Of a stretch of DNA of 64,000 bases, positions 1-7,026 are shown one piece after another. Every line of letters starts with the position of its first letter. Position 1 is the first letter of the stretch. Where the stretch lies: assembly GCF_004343075.1 (NCBI RefSeq), contig NZ_SLXP01000010.1:14923-78922 (forward strand), written 5' to 3'. The notes beneath the pieces were generated by a model. That model saw nothing but the letters and a program-made list of their open reading frames with translations. It made no database searches and was not told the DNA's origin. The stretch comes from Rhodovulum marinum (GTDB lineage Bacteria > Pseudomonadota > Alphaproteobacteria > Rhodobacterales > Rhodobacteraceae). The position numbers were made by a program, and so were the translations under genes.

Positions 1-71
1 CCTTACACGCATGGGGCGCGGCCCCGGCCGTGGATCCGTGCCCGGGCCCCGCTGGCGCCGGGCACGCTGTC

Positions 72-152
72 GGTTTCGCCTTGGCTACGCCATGGCGACC
101 GGCTGGGGGGCTTTGCCCCCCAGACCCCCCAGAGTACTTGCCCCAAGAAAAA
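72..152 (+). repeat. Two-hairpin intergenic repeat, copy A
   Basis: Non-coding element just downstream of the minus-strand operon end. It has a first imperfect hairpin (76-98, TCGCC..GGCGA), then a strong one (CTGGGGGGC 103-111 / GCCCCCCAG 115-123, loop TTT), then a tail reading AGAGTACTTGCCCCAAGAAAAAG. Copy B at 48759-48840 has the same order with different stem bases that still pair; a looser inverted copy lies at 62935-62993. Position 1-231 otherwise holds no gene that I can support. Such elements may act as terminators or mRNA 3'-end protectors; that role is inferred. Confidence 0.7.
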
Positions 153-231
153 GACGCGCGCCGTTTTGCAGCGGGACGTGTCACGGCAGAACCCGTTGGG
201 CGCAGCGCGCAAGGCACCTGAAACGGCCGGG

Positions 232-1455
232 TCAGCCGTAGCTGCGCCGGTCGTCGATCACCTTGCCGTCGTTCGGCAGGCTGCCGGGTGCCACCAGTTC
301 GATGCGGCCCTTGAGTTTCAGCACCGCGGCGACGCTCGCCTCGAAGGCGGCCGGGTCGGTCGCCTCGGTTTCCAGCTGAACGGTCATGGTATCCATTTCG
401 CCCTCGCGGTCCGCGATTACGCGGGCCCTGGCCACCTGGGGATGACGGGCGACCAGGTCGGCCACCTGTTCGGGGCGCACGAACATGCCCTTGATCTTGG
501 TCGTCTGGTCCGCGCGCCCCATCCAGCCCTTGATCCGCATGTTGGTCCGGCCGCAGGGCGAAACGCCGGGCAGCACGGCCGAGAGGTCGCCGGTGGCGAA
601 GCGGATCAAGGGGTAATCGGGGTTCAGCGCGGTGACGACGACCTCGCCGACCTCGCCATCGGGGACGGGGTCGCCGGTGCCGGGGCGCACGATTTCCACG
701 ATCACGCCCTCGTCGACGATCATCCCCTCCATCGCGGGGGATTCGTAGGCGACATTGCCGAGATCGGCCGTGGCATAGCATTGCAGGCAGGCGATGCCGC
801 GATCCGCGTATTCCTGACGCAGCGAGGGGAAGAGCGCCCCGCCCGAGACCGCCGCGCGGGTGATGCGCGACAGGTCGAGGCCCATTTCATCGGCCTTGTC
901 GAGGATCACCTTGAGGTAATCGGGCGTGCCGGCATAGGCCGTCACGCCCACGTCATGCGCGGCGCGGGCCTGCAACTCGGTCTGGCCGGTGCCGGCGGGC
1001 AGGATCGCGGCGCCCACCGCGCGGGCGGCGTTCTCGAACATCATCCCCGCGGGCGTCAGGTGATAGCCGAAACAGTTCTGCACGATGTCGCCTTCGCCGA
1101 TCCCGCAGGCATGGAGGAACCGGCCCAGCCGCCACCAGTTGGTCGAGACGCAGCCCGGTTCGTAGATCGGCCCGGGCGACTGGAAAACGTGATCGAAGCC
1201 CGAGGCCGGCCAGACCGTATAGCCACCAAAGGGGGGCTGGCCCGCCTGCGCCCCGGTCAGATCGGATTTGCGCAGCACCGGCAGCGCCGCCAGCGCGGCC
1301 CGGCCGGTGACCGCGTCGGGGTCGATATCGGCCAGCGTCGCGGCATAGCCGGGCAGCGCCTTGGCCGCGGCGATCTGCGCCGGCAGGCAATGCGCAAGCG
1401 AGGCCGCGCGCTCGTCGGCCGAACGGGTTTCCAGGTCGTCGAAATGGGCGCTCAT
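232..1455 (-). CDS. Phenylacetate-CoA ligase (PaaK)-like AMP-forming ligase
   Basis: Predicted cytoplasmic 407-residue member of the adenylate-forming superfamily, PaaK branch, which activates a carboxylic acid to its CoA thioester through an acyl-AMP. The order of elements fits that branch: a Gly/Ser-rich segment (VSGGALFPSLRQEY), the YATADLGNVAYES segment in the middle of the chain, the RFATGDLS hinge and a short C-terminal domain with KIKGMFVRPEQV. It is the last gene of a minus-strand operon with a Liv-type ABC transporter and a second AMP ligase at the other end, so it probably activates the imported acid or a product of it. The substrate cannot be read from the sequence; phenylacetate itself is not implied because no paa oxygenase genes are in the window. 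Confidence 0.85.
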   Translation of the reverse strand: MSAHFDDLETRSADERAASLAHCLPAQIAAAKALPGYAATLADIDPDAVTGRAALAALPVLRKSDLTGAQAGQPPFGGYTVWPASGFDHVFQSPGPIYEPGCVSTNWWRLGRFLHACGIGEGDIVQNCFGYHLTPAGMMFENAARAVGAAILPAGTGQTELQARAAHDVGVTAYAGTPDYLKVILDKADEMGLDLSRITRAAVSGGALFPSLRQEYADRGIACLQCYATADLGNVAYESPAMEGMIVDEGVIVEIVRPGTGDPVPDGEVGEVVVTALNPDYPLIRFATGDLSAVLPGVSPCGRTNMRIKGWMGRADQTTKIKGMFVRPEQVADLVARHPQVARARVIADREGEMDTMTVQLETEATDPAAFEASVAAVLKLKGRIELVAPGSLPNDGKVIDDRRSYG

Positions 1456-1516
1456 GGCAGGTCCTTCGGGTCGCGGTCGATATGCCCGGCCAAGGTGCGC
1501 CGGGCGGCGCGGCAGG

Positions 1517-2341
1517 TCAACTGAGCCAACGCTTGCGCCGCCGGTAGGAGCGCACGTCGCGGAAGCTCTTGCGGCCGGTGTCGGACATGCCGAGGTAGAA
1601 TTCCTTGACGTCGGGGTTCTCGCGCAGGTCGGCCGCCGGGCCGTCCATCACGATGCGCCCCGATTCAAGGATATAGCCGTAATGGGCATAGCGCAGCGCC
1701 ACGTTGGTGTTCTGCTCGGCCAGCAGGAACGTCACGCCCTCGTTCTCGTTCACCGATTTCACGATCTCGAAGATCTGTTCGACCAGCTGCGGCGCCAGCC
1801 CCATCGAGGGTTCGTCCAGCAGGATCGTCTCGGGGCGGGACATCAGCGCGCGGCCGATCGCCGTCATCTGCTGTTCGCCACCCGAGGTATAGCCCGCCTG
1901 GGATTTCCGCCGCTCCTTGAGCCTGGGGAAATAGGAATAGACCATCTCGAGGTCGGCCTGGATCGCTGCCTTGCCGTCGGTGCGGGTATAGGCCCCGGTC
2001 AGCAGGTTTTCCTCGACCGTCAGGTGTTCGAAGCAGTGGCGCCCCTCCATCACCTGGATCACGCCCTTTTTCACCAGGTCCGAGGGCGCGAGATCCTGGA
2101 TCTTCTCGCCGCGATAGAGGATCGACCCCTTGGTCACCTCGCCGCGTTCCGAGTGCAACAGGTTCGAGATCGCCTTGAGCGTGGTGGTCTTGCCCGCACC
2201 GTTACCGCCCAGAAGCGCGGTGATACCGCCCTTGGGCACCGAGAGCGACACGCCTTTCAGCACGAGGATCACATGGTTGTAGATCACCTCGATGTTGTTG
2301 ATTTCAAGAAGCGTCTCTTGGGTGCGGCCTGAATCGAGCAT
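1517..2341 (-). CDS. Branched-chain amino acid-type ABC transporter, ATP-binding protein (LivF-like)
   Basis: One of two nucleotide-binding subunits of the importer encoded by this operon. With the start used here (274 aa) Walker A is GGNGAGKTT at 45-53, the ABC signature SGGEQ at 153-157 and Walker B ILLDEP at 173-178. A longer reading from 2386 exists, but that ATG lies inside a 10-bp hairpin (2373-2402), whereas the ATG at 2341 is preceded by GAAGGGA at a normal distance, so I prefer it. Its LivG-like partner is at 6208-7026, and the two probably form a heterodimer under the LivH/LivM-like permeases. The substrate is more likely an organic acid than leucine, given the flanking acyl-CoA ligases (inference). 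Confidence 0.92.
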   Translation of the reverse strand: MLDSGRTQETLLEINNIEVIYNHVILVLKGVSLSVPKGGITALLGGNGAGKTTTLKAISNLLHSERGEVTKGSILYRGEKIQDLAPSDLVKKGVIQVMEGRHCFEHLTVEENLLTGAYTRTDGKAAIQADLEMVYSYFPRLKERRKSQAGYTSGGEQQMTAIGRALMSRPETILLDEPSMGLAPQLVEQIFEIVKSVNENEGVTFLLAEQNTNVALRYAHYGYILESGRIVMDGPAADLRENPDVKEFYLGMSDTGRKSFRDVRSYRRRKRWLS

Positions 2342-2372
2342 CCCCGGGCAGTCCCTTCGAATTCCGGTAAGA

Positions 2373-2402
2373 CCCGGCGCGGACATGCTGGCCCGCGCCG
2401 GG
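2373..2402 (-). promoter_or_regulatory. Strong hairpin between binding-protein gene and livF-like gene
   Basis: Perfect 10-bp inverted repeat CCCGGCGCGG (2373-2382) / CCGCGCCGGG (2393-2402) with a 10-nt loop, located directly after the stop of the periplasmic binding protein gene. There is no T tract, so it is less likely a full terminator than an mRNA-stabilising or partially terminating hairpin that lets the binding protein be made in excess of the ATPase, as is common for ABC importers. Confidence 0.6.
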
Positions 2403-2412
2403 AAAGGTCAGG

Positions 2413-3693
2413 TCACTCGCAGCGCAGCGACAGGTTGTTCTCGCTGGCATAGGCCATCGAGTCCTCTTCGACGAGCGGGGCGATGATCGCGTCGTCGGGC
2501 ATGATGTAGTCGGTCAGCGCGACCCACTTGCCCTCGGATGCGTTCCACTGCTGGACGATGCCCATGCCGGAGCCGCCGTGATCGGTGCAGGAGACGCCGA
2601 ATTCCGGCCCGATCCCCGGCGCGCCCAGCGCCTCCATCTTGGCCGCGTCCATGACCAGCGCCTCCATCCCGTCGCGCATCATCGCGGCGGTGATATCGGG
2701 CGTGCCGTGGATTTCCTGCGCCGTCTTCGCGGCCTCGACCGCCAGCATCGCGGCATACATGCCCCGGGTGTACAGCACCTTGCCCACGTTCGACCCGTCG
2801 CCCGCGGCAAGGCCCTTGTCATGGACATGGGTCTTGATGTCCGCGAAGACCGGGTAATCGGCGATGCGGTTCATGTTCAGCGACTTGTAGCCATCCGCCG
2901 CGGCGCCGGCCGGCGTCACGTCATGTTCGGCGCCCGCCCACCAGTTGCCGATGAAGTTCTCCATCGGGAAGCGGATGTTGGCGGCTTCCTGTATCGCGAC
3001 CTGGTTCATCACGCCCCAGCCCCACATGATCACGTAGTCGGGCCGTTCGCGCCGGATCTGCAGCCATTGCGATTTCTGCTCCTGGCCGGGGTGATCCACG
3101 GGGATCGTGTTCAGCGTGTAGCCGTGCTTCTTGGACAGCTCTTCCAGCGTGCGGATCGGCTCCTTGCCATAGGCCGAGTTGTGGTAGAGCAGCGTGATGG
3201 TCTTGCCGCTCAGGTCACCGCCGTTCTCGTCCAGCAGGTACTTGATCGCGACCGAGGCCGCGTCCCAGTAGTTGGCCGGGTAGTTGAAGACCCACTCGAA
3301 CACCTTGCCATTGGCGGCCGAGGTGCGGCCATAGCCCATGGTGTGCAGCGGGATCTGGTCGGCAGAGACCTTGGGGATCAGCTGGTAGGTGATGCCGGTC
3401 GACAGCGGCTGGTAGATCAGCGCGCCCTCGCCCTTGGTCGCCTCATAGCACTCCACCCCCTTCTCGGTGTTGTAGCCGGTCTCGCACTCCATGACCTTGG
3501 CCTTGACCCCGCCGATGCCACCATCGCGTTCGTTGACCAGGGCGAAATAGTCCTGGTAGCCGTCCGAGAACGGGATGCCGCCCGCGGCATAGGCGCCGGT
3601 GCGATAGCTGAGGTCGGGGAACACCAGGTCGGCCAGGGCCGGGCTTGCCGCCACCAGCGCGCCCAGCGCGGCGGATGCCAGTTTCAGTTTCAT
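2413..3693 (-). CDS. ABC transporter periplasmic substrate-binding protein (Peripla_BP_6 type)
   Basis: Predicted periplasmic receptor of the operon's importer, 426 aa from the ATG at 3693, which is preceded by a GGAG ribosome site; the upstream ATG at 3708 would add five residues. The N-terminus is a classic signal peptide (MKLKLASAALGALVAASPALA, cleaved before DLVFPDL). The mature part has the family's layout: GIPFSDGYQDYFALVNERDGGIGG near the start (mature-domain ligand/dimer region), then alternating Rossmann-type lobes. Three Cys remain in the mature chain (ECETGYN, VECYEA, VSCTDHG) plus a C-terminal LRCE, so disulfides are possible. It is flanked on both sides by hairpins (3720-3735 and 2373-2402). 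The ligand is unknown. Confidence 0.9.
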   Translation of the reverse strand: MKLKLASAALGALVAASPALADLVFPDLSYRTGAYAAGGIPFSDGYQDYFALVNERDGGIGGVKAKVMECETGYNTEKGVECYEATKGEGALIYQPLSTGITYQLIPKVSADQIPLHTMGYGRTSAANGKVFEWVFNYPANYWDAASVAIKYLLDENGGDLSGKTITLLYHNSAYGKEPIRTLEELSKKHGYTLNTIPVDHPGQEQKSQWLQIRRERPDYVIMWGWGVMNQVAIQEAANIRFPMENFIGNWWAGAEHDVTPAGAAADGYKSLNMNRIADYPVFADIKTHVHDKGLAAGDGSNVGKVLYTRGMYAAMLAVEAAKTAQEIHGTPDITAAMMRDGMEALVMDAAKMEALGAPGIGPEFGVSCTDHGGSGMGIVQQWNASEGKWVALTDYIMPDDAIIAPLVEEDSMAYASENNLSLRCE

Positions 3694-3719
3694 CAGATCT
3701 CCTCCCAAGTTTGAGCCGT

Positions 3720-3735
3720 GCCGGGTTGACCCGGC
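3720..3735 (-). promoter_or_regulatory. Short hairpin between livM-like and binding-protein genes
   Basis: GCCGGG (3720-3725) / CCCGGC (3730-3735), loop TTGA. It lies in the 64-bp gap upstream of the binding-protein start. With the hairpin at 2373-2402 it brackets the binding-protein message. No T tract; function inferred only. Confidence 0.4.
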
Positions 3736-3757
3736 TATTCGCGCGTCTCCCCGTTCC

Positions 3758-4834
3758 CTAATGCGGGAACGGCCATAGTCTCAGTTTCTCCTTGCCGATG
3801 CGCCAAAGCTGCGCCAGCCCGTGCGGCTCGGCGATCAGGAACACGATGATCAGCGCCCCCACGATCATCAGCTCGATATGCGCGGCCAGGTCGGTGGGCC
3901 AGCCCATGCCGCCCACCAGCACGTTTTTCAGCAGCACCGGCAACAGCACCAGGAAGGCCGCGCCTGCGAAACTGCCGAAGATCGAGCCCAGGCCCCCGAT
4001 GATCACCATGAACAGGATCAGGAACGATTTCTGGATTCCGAACGCCTCGCCCACCTCGACCGCGCCCAGGTAGACCGCGAAGAACAGCGCGCCCGCGATG
4101 CCGATATAGAAGGACGACACGGCGAACGCCGTCAGCTTGGCCTTCAGCGGGTTCACCCCGATGATCTCGGCCGCGATGTCCATGTCGCGGATCGCCATCC
4201 ATGACCGCCCGATCGTGCCGCGCGTCAGGTTCCGCGCCGCCCAGGCCAGAACGACGACGAACAGCAGGCAGATCAGGTATTTTGCCCAGGCCGTGGTTTC
4301 GGGGCCGGTGACCGCGATGCCGAGAACCGTGCGCTCGGGCGCCGATATCTGGCCCGAGGCGGAGTAGTTGTAGAACCACGGCACCTTGTTGAACAGCCAG
4401 ACCAGGAAGAACTGCGCCGCCAGCGTCGCCACCGCCAGGTAGAACCCCTTGATCCGAAGCGATGGCAGACCGAACAGCACGCCCACGCCCGCCGTGATGA
4501 ACCCCGCCGCGATCACGTGCAGAACGATGCTGACATCGGGAAAGGCGGTCATCAGCTTGTAGCAGGCATAGGCGCCAACCGCCATGAAGCCACCAGTGCC
4601 CAGGCTGACCTGCCCGCAATAGCCGGTCAGGATGTTCAGACCGATCGCCGCGATCGAGTAGATCAGGAACGGCACCAGGATCGCGTTGGCCCAGTAATCG
4701 TCGACGACGAACGGTATGACCGCGAAGGCGACGACCAGGACCGCATAGTAGCGGTAGCGGTCGAACCGGATCGGAAAGGTCTGGCTGTCCTCGCTGTAGG
4801 AGGTCTTGAAGTCGCCGGCCTCGCGGTAGAACAT
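3758..4834 (-). CDS. Branched-chain-type ABC transporter permease (LivM-like)
   Basis: Inner-membrane permease subunit, 358 aa from the ATG at 4834 (SD GGGAGA upstream; the stop of the preceding small gene is one base away). After a hydrophilic N-terminal stretch of about 25 residues with unusual EDSQTFPIRFDRYR, there are several hydrophobic segments and the LivM hallmarks: LNILTGYCGQVSLGTGGFMAVGAY near residue 60-80, and the cytoplasmic coupling region SWMAIRDMDIAAEIIGVNPLKAKLTAFAVSS. The late IIGGLGSIFGSFAGAAFL segment is also typical. It pairs with the LivH-like protein at 5084-6079. Confidence 0.92.
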   Translation of the reverse strand: MFYREAGDFKTSYSEDSQTFPIRFDRYRYYAVLVVAFAVIPFVVDDYWANAILVPFLIYSIAAIGLNILTGYCGQVSLGTGGFMAVGAYACYKLMTAFPDVSIVLHVIAAGFITAGVGVLFGLPSLRIKGFYLAVATLAAQFFLVWLFNKVPWFYNYSASGQISAPERTVLGIAVTGPETTAWAKYLICLLFVVVLAWAARNLTRGTIGRSWMAIRDMDIAAEIIGVNPLKAKLTAFAVSSFYIGIAGALFFAVYLGAVEVGEAFGIQKSFLILFMVIIGGLGSIFGSFAGAAFLVLLPVLLKNVLVGGMGWPTDLAAHIELMIVGALIIVFLIAEPHGLAQLWRIGKEKLRLWPFPH

Positions 4835-4835
4835 C

Positions 4836-5081
4836 TCAGGCGATCTCCCTCGTGAACTCGCGCCGCCGGGGCGCACGCACGGGCGCCGGGCGCAGGCTTG
4901 GCGCCTTGCCGCCGACGATCCGCACCCAGCACAGCATGCCGGTCAGAAACCCTGCGAAGGCGAGCACCGCATAGGTGGCGGGCATCCATGCCGCATCGTT
5001 CAGCGACGTGACCGCGAGATAGCTGAAGGCATAGAAAAAGCCCCAGCCGACGACACAGGTAATCGCGTAGATCTTCTGCAT
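4836..5081 (-). CDS. Small two-helix membrane protein inside the ABC operon
   Basis: An 81-residue protein starting MQKIYAITCVVGWGFFYAF, with hydrophobic segments at about 4-25 and 34-55 and an Arg/Pro-rich basic C-terminus. It starts two bases after the livH-like stop and ends one base before the livM-like start, so it is translated as part of the operon. I do not recognise a named family; its fixed place between the two permease genes and its size suggest an accessory or scaffold subunit of this transporter subtype. The first helix could be read as a signal sequence, but the basic tail and second helix argue for a membrane protein. Confidence 0.75.
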   Translation of the reverse strand: MQKIYAITCVVGWGFFYAFSYLAVTSLNDAAWMPATYAVLAFAGFLTGMLCWVRIVGGKAPSLRPAPVRAPRRREFTREIA

Positions 5082-5083
5082 GG

Positions 5084-6079
5084 TCAGACCCTTTCGATGA
5101 TCTTTTCCCCGAACAGGCCCTGTGGCCTGAACACGAGGAAGAGTAGCGCGAGCACATAGGCGAACCAGTTCTCGGTGGCGCCGCCGATCATCGGCCCGAT
5201 GGTGAATTCGAACAGCTTTTCGCCGACACCGATGATCAGCCCGCCGACGATGGCGCCCGGGATCGAGGTGAACCCGCCCAGCATCAGCACCGGCAGCGCC
5301 TTGAGCGCGATCAGCGACAAGCTGAACTGCACCCCCGACTTCGCGCCCCACATGATGCCCGCGACCAGCGCCACGAACCCCGCGATGGACCAGACCAGCA
5401 CCCAGATGAAGCGCAGGCTGATGCCCACCGACAGCGCCGCCTGGTGGTCGTCCGCCACCGCGCGCAGCGCCCGGCCCTGTTTCGAATACTGCGAAAACAG
5501 CGTCAGCGAGATCACCAGGATCGCCGCCACGACCGTGGCCACGATGTCCAGCTTGTCGATGAAGAAGCCATAGAACCCATCCCCACCCAGCACGGCGGTC
5601 TTTTCCTCGATCCAGAAGCTGCCACCCTGCGGCAGGCCCACGTCCAGCGTCTTGACGTCGGCGCCCCACATCACGTCGCCGAAGCCTTCCAGGAAATAGG
5701 CAAGCCCGATGGTGGCCATGAACAGGATGATCGGCTCCTGGTTGACCAGATGTTTGAGGATGAAGCGTTCGATGGCCACGGCCAGCAGGATCATCACGCC
5801 AACGGTCAGCAGGATCGCCACGATCGACGGAAGCTGCCAGCCGAAATGGTGCACCTCGGTGCCGAAGGCCGCGTTGATCAGGTGGGCGAAGGGCACCTGC
5901 CCCTCTTGCAGGCCCACCAGGGTCAGCGCGGCGAACAGCGCCAGCACGCCCTGGGCATAGTTGAAGATGCCGGAGGCCTTGAAGATCAGCACGAAACCCA
6001 GCGCGACCAGGGCATAGAGCACCCCGGCCATCAGGCCGTTGATCATCACCTCGGCCGCATAAAGAAGCTGGTCAGGCAC
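5084..6079 (-). CDS. Branched-chain-type ABC transporter permease (LivH-like)
   Basis: 331-residue inner-membrane permease. It begins with the characteristic NGLMAGVLYALVALGFVLIFKASGIFNYAQG region, which is the LivH signature, and has a second conserved block GRALRAVADDHQAALSVGISL (coupling helix to the ATPase) and a C-terminal block LMLGGFTSIPGAIVGGLIIGVGE. About eight transmembrane segments can be seen. An insertion with the sequence GADVKTLDVGLPQGGSF lies in the middle periplasmic loop. Forms the channel with the LivM-like subunit. Confidence 0.93.
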   Translation of the reverse strand: MPDQLLYAAEVMINGLMAGVLYALVALGFVLIFKASGIFNYAQGVLALFAALTLVGLQEGQVPFAHLINAAFGTEVHHFGWQLPSIVAILLTVGVMILLAVAIERFILKHLVNQEPIILFMATIGLAYFLEGFGDVMWGADVKTLDVGLPQGGSFWIEEKTAVLGGDGFYGFFIDKLDIVATVVAAILVISLTLFSQYSKQGRALRAVADDHQAALSVGISLRFIWVLVWSIAGFVALVAGIMWGAKSGVQFSLSLIALKALPVLMLGGFTSIPGAIVGGLIIGVGEKLFEFTIGPMIGGATENWFAYVLALLFLVFRPQGLFGEKIIERV

Positions 6080-6207
6080 GGGTCAATCCTCCCTCGTTGC
6101 ACCCCGCGATCCCTGAACGCGCGCGATCCGCCCGCGGCTCACGTCCGAAACGCAACCGGCACGGTTCCACCTCCCGGCACCGGATCGCCGGGGCAATATG
6201 GGCACGC

Positions 6208-7026
6208 CTAGTCATGGCTGACCCCCAGATAGGCCTCGATCACGTCGGGATTGGCGCGCACCTCCTCGGGCGGGCCGTCGCCGATCTTCTTGCCGTAATC
6301 CATCACGACCACGCGGTCGGACAGGTCCATCACCACGCCCATGTCGTGTTCGATCAGCACGATCGTGGTGCCGAACTCGTCGTTCACGTCAAGGATGAAG
6401 CGGGACATGTCCTCTTTCTCCTCGACATTCATCCCGGCCATCGGTTCGTCCAGCAGCAGCAGCCGCGGCTCGGCGGCCAGCGCCCGGCCCAGTTCCACCC
6501 GCTTTTGCAGGCCATAGGGCAGGCGGCCCACCGGCGTCTTGCGGATGTGCTGGATTTCCAGGAAGTCGATGATCTTTTCCACCGCCTCGCGGTTCGCGGT
6601 TTCCTCTCGTTCGGCCTTGCCCCACCAGGCGGCCTGGCTGAACAGCCCCGCGCTCATGTGGGTGATCCGCCCGGTCATGATGTTGTCCAGCGTCGACATG
6701 CCGGAAAACAGCGCGATGTTCTGGAAGGTCCGCGCGATCCCCTGTTGCGCGACCTTGTAGGGGCGCATCTGGGGGCGTTTCTTGCCCTCGAACCAGACCT
6801 CGCCCTCGGTCGGCGTGTAGAACCCTGAGATGACGTTCAGCATGGACGACTTGCCCGCACCATTGGGCCCGATGATCGCGCGGATCTCGCCCTCGCGGAT
6901 GTCGAAGGAGATATCCTTGATCGCCACCACGCCGCCGAATTTCAGCGTGATATGCTTCAGCTCCATCAGCACGCCGCCGATGGTCCGGCCGTCCTCGGTG
7001 ACGTAGGGTTCGACGGTGTCTTTCAT
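6208..7026 (-). CDS. Branched-chain-type ABC transporter, ATP-binding protein (LivG-like)
   Basis: Second ATPase of the importer, 272 aa. Walker A GPNGAGKS is at 53-60, Walker B LLLLDEP lies ahead of MAGMNVEE (the LivG form of the post-Walker-B segment), and the signature region is LPYGLQKRVELGRAL, as usual for LivG where the canonical LSGGQ is modified. The start overlaps the stop of the upstream AMP-ligase gene as ATGA (7023-7026), indicating translational coupling. A 128-bp gap with a weak hairpin (6173-6192) separates it from the livH-like gene. Confidence 0.93.
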   Translation of the reverse strand: MKDTVEPYVTEDGRTIGGVLMELKHITLKFGGVVAIKDISFDIREGEIRAIIGPNGAGKSSMLNVISGFYTPTEGEVWFEGKKRPQMRPYKVAQQGIARTFQNIALFSGMSTLDNIMTGRITHMSAGLFSQAAWWGKAEREETANREAVEKIIDFLEIQHIRKTPVGRLPYGLQKRVELGRALAAEPRLLLLDEPMAGMNVEEKEDMSRFILDVNDEFGTTIVLIEHDMGVVMDLSDRVVVMDYGKKIGDGPPEEVRANPDVIEAYLGVSHD

